Shown here one piece after another: positions 6,847 through 12,046 of a stretch of 12,046 nt of DNA; position 1 is the stretch's first letter, and every line of letters starts with the position of its first letter. Location of the stretch: positions 1-12,046 of the forward strand of contig JAISJS010000059.1 of NCBI GenBank assembly GCA_031261385.1, written 5' to 3'. The notes under the pieces were generated by a model, which did not search any database, was not told the DNA's origin, and saw nothing but the letters and a program-made list of their open reading frames with translations. The stretch is from Treponema sp. Lineage in GTDB: Bacteria; Spirochaetota; Spirochaetia; Treponematales; Breznakiellaceae. The translations under genes and the position numbers were made by a program.

Positions 6847-8132
6847 TATTTCACCTCGTACTTTTTGAAAACGACTACGCCGTTATGTCCGCCGAAACCC
6901 AGGGAACCTGACGCGGCGGCGTTGACCGTACCGTATTGAACTTTGTTCGGTACATAATCCAGGTCGCACTCGGGATCGGGATTATCCAGGTTAATCGTAG
7001 GCGGAAAAAATCCTTCCTGAATGGCGAGTATGCAGGCAATGGCTTCGATTCCGCCGCCGCCCGCGACACAGTGACCGGTCATGCTGTTCGTGCTGGATAT
7101 CTTTAACTTTTTGGCATGGTCCCCGAATGCGAACTTGATCATTTTTGTTTCGGTGACATCGTTGATTTCTGTGGAAGTACCGTGGGCATTGTAGTATTGT
7201 ATATCTTCACCCTTAATCCCCGCATCTTCCAAGGCAAGTTTGATGGCCCTGCCGCCGCCTTCACCTGACGGATCGGGGGAAGTGATATGATAGGCGTCGG
7301 CGCTGGCGCCGTAACCGGCAAATTCGGCGAGGATTTTTGCGCCGCGTTTTTTTGCAGATTCTTCACTTTCCAGGACAAGAACGCCTGCCGCTTCGCCAAG
7401 AACAAATCCGTCACGGTCAACGTCGAAGGGACGGGAAGCTTTTTCCGGCGTGTCACAGCGTTTGGTGGAAAGGGCCTTGAGCATCTGGAAACCACCGATG
7501 GCGAAAGGGGTTATGCAGGATTCAGTCCCTCCGGCGATGACGATATCGCAGCGGCCCGAGCGGATTAAATCCAGCGCCTGGCCTAACGCATCGGTACCGG
7601 AAGCGCAGGCGGTAACCTGGGTAAAAGCAGGTCCCTTCGCGCCGAACACCATGGAAATATTTCCGGCAGCTTCATTATTGATCATGAGGGGCACAGTCAG
7701 CGGAAGCATACGCCGGGGACCTGCGTCATGGAGTTTGCGGAACGATTCGCTGACTATTTCAAAGCCGCCGATCCCGTTTCCAAGAACCACACCGGCCCGT
7801 TCTGCATTTCCCGTGATTCGTTTTTTTGTTTCGGTTCCTTCTGCATTGGAGACGGTTTCAATGAGGTTTGCCTGCTCCAGGGCCTGCGCTGCGGCGGCCA
7901 CGGCAAACTGTGAAAACCGGGCCATCTTGCGCGCATCCTTTTTTTCTATCCAGAGAGAAGGATCAAAATCCTTAACTTCTCCTGCAATGGTCACATCAAA
8001 ACCGGTAGTATCAAACTGGGTTGTCTTGCAGACGCCGCTCCTGCCCGCCTTGAGGCTTTCGGAAAATTCTGCCGTTGATTTTCCAATGGGGGAAATAACC
8101 CCCATCCCGGTTACCACAACTTTCTTGTTCAT
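6846..8132 (-). CDS. fabF: 3-oxoacyl-ACP synthase II (elongating ketosynthase)
   Basis: FabF condenses malonyl-ACP with acyl-ACP and extends the chain by two carbons. The protein has 428 residues. It starts VVVTGMGVISPIG (5-17). The thiolase-fold triad is visible: Cys176 in TACASGTDA, His317 in AHGTSTEINDVTET and His354 in NSMTGH; GFGGHNGVV lies near the C terminus. It is about 15 residues longer than E. coli FabF because of an extra charged segment around 92-112, before GVVLGNGIGG. The usual glycine/alanine stretch after TGH reads CVAGGGG. ATG at 8132 follows GAGGAG and lies 27 nt after fabG. In many bacteria acpP lies between these two genes; here it does not. It is the only KAS I/II enzyme in the cluster. 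Confidence 0.96.
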   Translation of the reverse strand: MNKKVVVTGMGVISPIGKSTAEFSESLKAGRSGVCKTTQFDTTGFDVTIAGEVKDFDPSLWIEKKDARKMARFSQFAVAAAAQALEQANLIETVSNAEGTETKKRITGNAERAGVVLGNGIGGFEIVSESFRKLHDAGPRRMLPLTVPLMINNEAAGNISMVFGAKGPAFTQVTACASGTDALGQALDLIRSGRCDIVIAGGTESCITPFAIGGFQMLKALSTKRCDTPEKASRPFDVDRDGFVLGEAAGVLVLESEESAKKRGAKILAEFAGYGASADAYHITSPDPSGEGGGRAIKLALEDAGIKGEDIQYYNAHGTSTEINDVTETKMIKFAFGDHAKKLKISSTNSMTGHCVAGGGGIEAIACILAIQEGFFPPTINLDNPDPECDLDYVPNKVQYGTVNAAASGSLGFGGHNGVVVFKKYEVK

Positions 8133-8159
8133 CGCTTTATACTCCTCACTGTCAATTGC

Positions 8160-8894
8160 TTATATAAACATACCGCCGTCCACGGTAATAACTTGTCCTG
8201 TGATATATGATGAAAAATCGGAAGCAAGAAACAACGCAGTTCCTGCGATATCTTCGGGCGTCCCCGCCCGTTTAAGCGGAATAATCTCCAGCATTTTTTC
8301 CCTGGCTTCTTCATTCATGGCGGCGGTCATATCGGAAATGATAAAGCCCGGTGCGATTGCATTAACGCGGACGGCGCGGCTTGCCGTTTCGCGGGCTAAA
8401 CTTTTGGTAAGCCCGATAAGGCCGGCCTTGCTTGCCGCATAATTTGCCTGTCCGCCATTTCCGTGGATTCCCACCACACTTGCCATATTGATAATCGACC
8501 CCTGCCGTTTGCGTATCATATCACGGCCAACGATCCGTGCAGTAAGGAACGATGCGGTAAGATTCACGTCGAGCACCTTTTGCCATTCTTCAAGACTCAT
8601 CCTGAAAGAAAGATTGTCCCGGGTCACCCCTGCATTGTTCACGAGTACATCAAAGCCGCCGGACTCTTTAAGGGCGCTCTCGATAACTGCTTCCACTCCG
8701 GCGGTATTGCCGAGGTCGGCGCTTATCCAGTGCAGCCGTCCCGCAGTCTTTGCAATCCGCTCGCCAAGGTCCTCCGGTTCCTTTGTCCCGATTCCCCAGA
8801 CCTCGGCGCCCTCTGCAATAAAACGCTCCGTGATCGCCCTGCCTATTCCGCGTGACGCGCCTGATATCAGCGCTTTTTTATTATTTAACTGCAT
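8160..8894 (-). CDS. fabG: 3-oxoacyl-ACP reductase FabG
   Basis: FabG is an NADPH-dependent ketoreductase of the short-chain dehydrogenase family that reduces 3-oxoacyl-ACP to (3R)-hydroxyacyl-ACP. The 244 residues are the typical length. The cofactor-binding motif GASRGIG spans 12-18 and NNAG spans 86-89. The catalytic set is N111, S139, Y152 and K156 (in NYAASKAG), and the protein ends with the family's ITGQVITVDGGM. ATG at 8894 has AGGAG 8 nt upstream and lies 19 nt after the fabD stop. Other SDR oxidoreductases share these motifs, but the sequence together with its place between fabD and fabF makes FabG the clear call. Confidence 0.96.
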   Translation of the reverse strand: MQLNNKKALISGASRGIGRAITERFIAEGAEVWGIGTKEPEDLGERIAKTAGRLHWISADLGNTAGVEAVIESALKESGGFDVLVNNAGVTRDNLSFRMSLEEWQKVLDVNLTASFLTARIVGRDMIRKRQGSIINMASVVGIHGNGGQANYAASKAGLIGLTKSLARETASRAVRVNAIAPGFIISDMTAAMNEEAREKMLEIIPLKRAGTPEDIAGTALFLASDFSSYITGQVITVDGGMFI

Positions 8895-8913
8895 TGATAT
8901 ATCTCCTGATTTT

Positions 8914-10044
8914 TCATAAAAGCTCCATTATTGTTTCTGCTGTGCCTGCCGCATAACACGGAATAACGCTTCCTGAATCCTTCCAAAGTCCCTGAAGTAC
9001 TTTACCCGGCCCTGTTTCAAGTACACTGGAACCTTCGCTCGCAAGCGAGCTCGGTTGAGGTTCAAGTACACTGGAACCTTCGCTCGCGGGCTCGCTCGGT
9101 TGAGGTTCAAGTACTACAATTTTCTCAGCGGTCTCAGATGCACCATTCCACTCGGCATTAATTGCCGCTTCTTCCTCAGTCCAGCGCACCGGACTCGTGA
9201 TCTGCGCCAATGCGAATTTTTTTAATTCGGCGCCCGATGTTACCCGGGTCCCGGTGACGTTGGAATAAAAAGGAATCGCAGGATCATAAAAAGACGCCGC
9301 CTCAAGAACCGGGCGGAAAATTTCTGCCGCATCGGCAATCAACGGTGAATGAAAAGGTCCCGCTACCTGGAGACGGATAAAACGCCGGGCGCCTGCTTCC
9401 TTAAAAAGTTTTTCCGCTTCCGCAAGGGCTGCAGCGGTCCCGCTTACCACAAGCTGTTTTGGAGAATTGATATTTGCGGGGTAGAGGCCTGCAATAGCGC
9501 CGCCGTTTCCCGCAGACGTTTTCCACTCGGTGATGAGAGACTCAACCTTTTCGGGGGCAAGCCCGATTACTGCTGCCATTCCGGGCAGCTTAGCCATTCC
9601 TGGCAGGCATTCTTCCGGTGACGGTACAGCGCTATCGGCTTCCCGCCGTATCCGGTCCGCAGATTTCTGCATTGCCTCGCCGCGGGCCTTTACCAGTGTA
9701 AAACAATCTTCGACTTTGATAACCGAGGCGCAGACCAATGCGGCATATTCCCCAAGGCTGAAGCCCGCACAGGCCGCAGGGTGAATACCCTGTTCAGCGA
9801 GGAAAGCGGCGGCGGCAAGATTTGCCAGGGTGATGGCGGGCTGGGAAATGTCGGTGCGTTTCAGCGTCTCATCATCAGAATCCCGAAGCAATGCCTGCAT
9901 ATCCTTTCCGCAAATTTCAGAAGCGGTTTCAAAAAGGCGTTTTACCTCTGTCCCGCCTGCTTCAAGGAGATCCAGGGCCATGCCCCGGTATTGGGCGCCC
10001 TGCCCGGGAAACAGAAAAATTGTTTTTGTGCCTTTAATACTCAT
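8914..10044 (-). CDS. fabD: Malonyl-CoA:ACP transacylase with internal insertions
   Basis: FabD moves malonyl groups from CoA to ACP. Visible motifs are FPGQGAQYRGM (12-22), the nucleophile elbow GFSLGEY (94-100, Ser96), Arg121 in KARGEAMQ, His232 in GPFHSPL, Gln281 before TSPVRW, and the C-terminal TGPGKVLQGL (344-353). The usual GHSLGE has Phe in place of His; Leu is found there in some relatives. At 376 residues it is about 65 longer than typical FabD. One extra segment lies at about 130-156 and ends in an LPGMAKLPGMAAV near-duplication. A second extra segment, 314-343, consists of two 15-residue repeats inserted between VLE and TGPGKVL. The start ATG follows TAGGAAA and lies 9 nt after fabH. 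All catalytic residues remain, so it is probably functional. Confidence 0.95.
   Translation of the reverse strand: MSIKGTKTIFLFPGQGAQYRGMALDLLEAGGTEVKRLFETASEICGKDMQALLRDSDDETLKRTDISQPAITLANLAAAAFLAEQGIHPAACAGFSLGEYAALVCASVIKVEDCFTLVKARGEAMQKSADRIRREADSAVPSPEECLPGMAKLPGMAAVIGLAPEKVESLITEWKTSAGNGGAIAGLYPANINSPKQLVVSGTAAALAEAEKLFKEAGARRFIRLQVAGPFHSPLIADAAEIFRPVLEAASFYDPAIPFYSNVTGTRVTSGAELKKFALAQITSPVRWTEEEAAINAEWNGASETAEKIVVLEPQPSEPASEGSSVLEPQPSSLASEGSSVLETGPGKVLQGLWKDSGSVIPCYAAGTAETIMELL
9016..9114. repeat. Two 45-bp tandem repeats plus a 9-bp partial copy inside fabD
   Basis: Units at 9016-9060 and 9061-9105 match at 41 of 45 positions, and the first nine bases (TTCAAGTAC) recur at 9106-9114. 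Unit 1 contains a perfect inverted repeat, GCTCGC-AA-GCGAGC (9037-9050); in unit 2 this core differs at four positions and the palindrome is lost. Being a multiple of three, each unit adds 15 residues in frame (PQPS..ASEGSSVLE) to FabD. The VLE/TTCAAGTAC segment sits at each boundary, as expected for tandem duplication or insertion with target duplication. Confidence 0.9.
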
Positions 10045-10053
10045 ACTTATTTC

Positions 10054-11100
10054 CTACCATACAATGAGGTTTCCCCCATAGGTGAGCCCGCCGCCAAAAC
10101 CGATGGTCAGCAGAAGATCACTGCGTTTAAGGCCGCCTTTCCTATTGAGCTCATCCATTGCAATCGGGATCGACGCCGAGGAAGTATTGGCGTATTCCCC
10201 GATATTGAGGAAAAATTTTTCCTCCGGTATGCCGAGCCGTTTTCCCGCAGCCTGCACAATCCGGGCATTGGCCTGATGGGGGATGATCCGCGCCACATCG
10301 GCAATGGTAATTCCCTCCTGTTCCAAAAGCCGGCCAATGGTGTCAGTCACCGTTTTTACGGCAAAATTGTACACCGCCTGGCCGTTCATCTCGATACAAC
10401 TGTGCTTTACCACGGTTTCCCCAATTTTGAAAGGGCTGCGGGACCCGCCGCGCCTGAAAATCAGGTGTTCCGCTCCGGAACCATCGGCCCCCAAAATGGT
10501 CCGCAGGAGGCCCCGTTTACCAGGTCCTTCCGATGGGGCGCCGGTCTTTTCGATTATAACTGCCCCGGCGCCATCCCCAAAGAGGACGCAGGTTCCCCGG
10601 TCGGTCCAGTCGGCAACCCGGGTCAATATTTCCGAACCGATTACCAGCGCCCGTTTCCGGTTCTTGTTAATGGAAAGAAGCCCTGCCGCCGTCTCCAAAC
10701 TGTAGATAAAACCGCTGCAGGCGGCGCCGACATCCATAGCGGCGGCATTCCGGGCGCCGAGTTTATCCTGTACGATACAGGCTGTTGACGGGCTGCCGGG
10801 ATAGTCGCCGGTAGCGGTTGCCAGGACTATTAGGTCCAGGGTCAGAGCCGCTTCTGCAAGCGCCGCTTCCTTTTCCGCGCCGGTAAGCGTATCCGCGCCT
10901 GCCGCCATCGCCAAAGCATTTTTTGCCGCCTCAAGCGCTAAATCACTGCAGGCCGTTTCATCGCCTGCAATGTGCCGGGCGCCAATCCCTGTGTGGGATC
11001 TAATCCACTCATCGCTGGTATCAATCCGTTTTGCCAAATCATCATTGGTGATCCGCTGGGGCGGAATTGCCCTTCCGGTACCTATCACTTCAATTGCCAT
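10054..11100 (-). CDS. fabH: 3-oxoacyl-ACP synthase III (initiating ketosynthase)
   Basis: FabH starts fatty acid synthesis by condensing acetyl-CoA (or a branched acyl-CoA) with malonyl-ACP. The catalytic triad is Cys128 in DVGAACSGF, His275 in PHQANAR and Asn305 in YANTSSAS. The N-terminal DEWIRSHTGIGARHI (30-44) and C-terminal IGFGGGLTYGG are typical. The 348 residues exceed the usual 310-330 because of an Ala/Glu-rich segment at about 66-87, before LDLIVLATATGDY. The ATG at 11100 has GGGAG about 5 nt upstream. It is the first gene of the FAS/ACC operon and lies directly below the promoter and palindrome described separately. Whether the primer is acetyl or branched cannot be told from sequence. 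Confidence 0.96.
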   Translation of the reverse strand: MAIEVIGTGRAIPPQRITNDDLAKRIDTSDEWIRSHTGIGARHIAGDETACSDLALEAAKNALAMAAGADTLTGAEKEAALAEAALTLDLIVLATATGDYPGSPSTACIVQDKLGARNAAAMDVGAACSGFIYSLETAAGLLSINKNRKRALVIGSEILTRVADWTDRGTCVLFGDGAGAVIIEKTGAPSEGPGKRGLLRTILGADGSGAEHLIFRRGGSRSPFKIGETVVKHSCIEMNGQAVYNFAVKTVTDTIGRLLEQEGITIADVARIIPHQANARIVQAAGKRLGIPEEKFFLNIGEYANTSSASIPIAMDELNRKGGLKRSDLLLTIGFGGGLTYGGNLIVW

Positions 11101-11112
11101 GTGCTCCCGTAT

Positions 11113-11139
11113 TATGACAAATTTTGATATTTTGTCATA
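11113..11139. promoter_or_regulatory. Palindromic candidate operator upstream of fabH
   Basis: An imperfect 27-bp palindrome with perfect 9-bp arms, TATGACAAA and TTTGTCATA, flanks a 9-bp AT-rich centre. It begins 12 nt upstream of the fabH ATG and spans the transcription start predicted from the promoter at 11145-11173. That position is typical of a repressor site. It does not look like the FapR consensus. The AT-rich centre weakly recalls MarR-type FabT sites, but this is not strong enough to name a regulator. No regulator gene lies in the window. Confidence 0.65.
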
Positions 11140-11144
11140 CTCCT

Positions 11145-11173
11145 ATTAAAAGATATTTTCATATTCTTGTCAA
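11145..11173 (-). promoter_or_regulatory. Sigma70-like promoter of the fabH operon
   Basis: Read on the minus strand, a perfect -35 TTGACA (11168-11173) is followed by a 17-bp AT-rich spacer and a -10 TTTAAT (11145-11150). Transcription would start at about 11138, inside the palindromic operator. I see no other promoter of this quality in the short gaps downstream, so it probably drives all ten genes. Confidence 0.75.
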
Positions 11174-11237
11174 CCTTATGACCCCGGCGTATCGAAACCG
11201 GTTGCATTGGAAAACGATAGAATCCGCACGGGTTTTG

Positions 11238-11246
11238 TGATATACT
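11238..11246 (+). promoter_or_regulatory. Extended -10 promoter of the gene at 11253
   Basis: TGA-TATACT forms an extended -10 element (TGn plus TATACT at 11241-11246). No good -35 lies 17 bp upstream; the best TTG-like hexamer (TTGCAT at 11202) is too far away. The ATG at 11253 is only 6 nt downstream, so transcription would begin at or next to the start codon. That fits the absence of a Shine-Dalgarno sequence. Confidence 0.55.
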
Positions 11247-11252
11247 AATAGT

Positions 11253-11981
11253 ATGAAAAGCGTTTTTCCTCTCCGGCCTTTTATGGCAGTTTTTTTGAGC
11301 CTGCTTTTTGCCGCTTCGCTGGGGGCACAGGAGTTGACTGAACCGCAAAATTCTCCTGAGGGACAGAGTTTTTCGGAGCGGCTCACCTGGTCCTTCAACG
11401 GCAGCATACTTTTTTTCCCGGAGGATAACGGCAATGAGGGAGACCCCGCGCCGGTTTTGCCGTCGGCAGGGGTTAATCTGGCGTATCATATTGATGGACG
11501 GTATTATGTAGAATTGACCGAGGATCTGTATTTTACCGATTATGCCTGGAGCGTTAAACTGGAGCGGGCAGTTCCCGCCGCCATCGAAAACCGTTCCGCC
11601 TTTGTCTTTGGCTTTTTAACCGGTATCCAGGCCATAGTCAAATTCCCCGTGAATGATACCTGGAGTTTTCGGGTATTTGGCGGCCCGGCTTTTGATTTCC
11701 GCGTCATCGCCCTTAACACCCATCATCCCGATGATTTTGGCGGCGGCCTTGCCCACGATGCCCAGCTTCAAACTGACGCCATCTTTGATTATTTTTGGGG
11801 AAAGGGCCGCTGGCTTCTGCCCGTTGTTGGCGGCGGGGCGGATTTCTCCATTAATGAAGGCTTCCTTCTCGGCCTTGACCTCAGAGTGTGGATCCCTATG
11901 TACAAAATGTGGAGCGGTGAAGAACTTCCTGCGATTGAAGGCTGGCGTTTCGGCGCAAGCCTTCGGATCACTTTGCGCTAA
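11253..11981 (+). CDS. Probable outer-membrane beta-barrel protein, unknown role
   Basis: This 242-residue protein is divergent from fabH. Residues 1-25 form a signal peptide (basic start MKSVFPLRPF, hydrophobic core, LGA before Q26). The mature part is rich in alternating polar/hydrophobic stretches with many aromatics and glycines, such as YYVELTEDLYFTDYAW and WSFRVFGGPAFDF. It ends WRFGASLRITLR, like the closing strand of an outer-membrane barrel. No cysteine lipobox or enzymatic motif is visible. I cannot name the family; OmpW-like small barrels are one possibility. ATG at 11253 is chosen because it gives the complete signal peptide. An alternative ATG at 11283 would lack the basic N terminus, and neither has a ribosome-binding site. 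GC content resembles the fab operon, not the left flank. Confidence 0.75.
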   Translation: MKSVFPLRPFMAVFLSLLFAASLGAQELTEPQNSPEGQSFSERLTWSFNGSILFFPEDNGNEGDPAPVLPSAGVNLAYHIDGRYYVELTEDLYFTDYAWSVKLERAVPAAIENRSAFVFGFLTGIQAIVKFPVNDTWSFRVFGGPAFDFRVIALNTHHPDDFGGGLAHDAQLQTDAIFDYFWGKGRWLLPVVGGGADFSINEGFLLGLDLRVWIPMYKMWSGEELPAIEGWRFGASLRITLR

Positions 11982-11983
11982 CC

Positions 11984-12046
11984 ATGGCGCAGATAAGCGG
12001 AAAAGATGATGAACGGCGTTTGTTCATTTTGGAGGGCAGCCCCTGG
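11984..12046 (+). CDS. Start of a CDS cut by the window end
   Basis: ATG at 11984 lies 2 nt after the preceding stop and opens a frame that stays open for 21 codons to the window edge. It reads MAQISGKDDERR, then LFILEGSPW. The close spacing and lack of a clear ribosome-binding site suggest translational coupling with the membrane-protein gene. A charged N terminus before an (L/I)EGSPW-like segment resembles the beginning of some MATE-type transporters, but 21 residues are too few to assign a family. Confidence 0.5.
   Translation, partial: MAQISGKDDERRLFILEGSPW

Noticed and set aside
7450..8442. 330-codon ORF on the + strand antisense to fabF and fabG
   Set aside because: It has no recognisable family motif and no fitting ribosome-binding site, and it lies fully opposite two clear enzymes. 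It is a codon-bias shadow of GC-rich genes.
9016..9114. CRISPR-like array
   Set aside because: The units are directly adjacent with no spacers and encode an in-frame part of FabD; this is a tandem coding repeat.
9781..10788. 335-codon ORF on the + strand antisense to fabD and fabH
   Set aside because: The opposite strand encodes FabD and FabH with intact catalytic motifs; this ORF has no family signature and a composition typical of shadow frames.
11112..11489. 125-codon ORF on the - strand across the fabH upstream region
   Set aside because: It overlaps the signal-peptide gene at 11253 and the fabH promoter/operator, and it has no recognisable motifs.

Overview
The window looks chromosomal, from a Gram-negative-type anaerobe. 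The best guess is a spirochaete of the Treponema lineage, probably one of the moderately GC-rich gut treponemes. Three things support this. The enoyl reductase is a FabV/TER protein very close to the Treponema denticola enzyme as I remember it. The left-hand genes carry a YARHG domain and spirochaete-style signal peptides. The right-hand gene looks like an outer-membrane barrel. This is inference from recalled sequences, not a search.

Region 1 (about 1-1608, + strand, strongly AT-rich) holds a small accessory operon. It starts with the 3' part of a YARHG-type gene cut by the window edge. A 22-codon ORF and a frameshifted small lipoprotein gene follow, then an intact secreted YARHG protein that is a paralogue of the first. 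Three successive ATGA stop/start overlaps link the chain.

Region 2 (11173 down to 1621, - strand, clearly higher GC) is one compact operon, transcribed fabH-fabD-fabG-fabF-fabZ-fabV-accB-accC-accD-accA. Gaps are at most 27 nt and five of the nine junctions overlap. Together the genes encode all four acetyl-CoA carboxylase subunits (malonyl-CoA supply), the malonyl transferase, the initiating and elongating ketosynthases, the ketoreductase, the dehydratase and an enoyl reductase. That is a full type II fatty-acid elongation cycle except for acyl carrier protein, which is absent. A good sigma70-like promoter precedes fabH, with a 27-bp palindrome just downstream of its -10 element at the predicted transcription start; this is a strong candidate operator. 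fabD carries an in-frame pair of 45-bp repeats that lengthens the protein.

Region 3 (11238-12046, + strand) is divergent from fabH. An extended -10 promoter sits almost on the start codon of a probable outer-membrane protein gene, so the mRNA may be leaderless. A second CDS starts 2 nt after its stop and runs off the window.

The main second-look items are the fabH operator, the repeat insertion in fabD, FabV acting inside a dedicated FAS operon without acpP, and the overlapping small-ORF chain on the left. I found no RNA genes, CRISPR arrays, transposases or replication origins.
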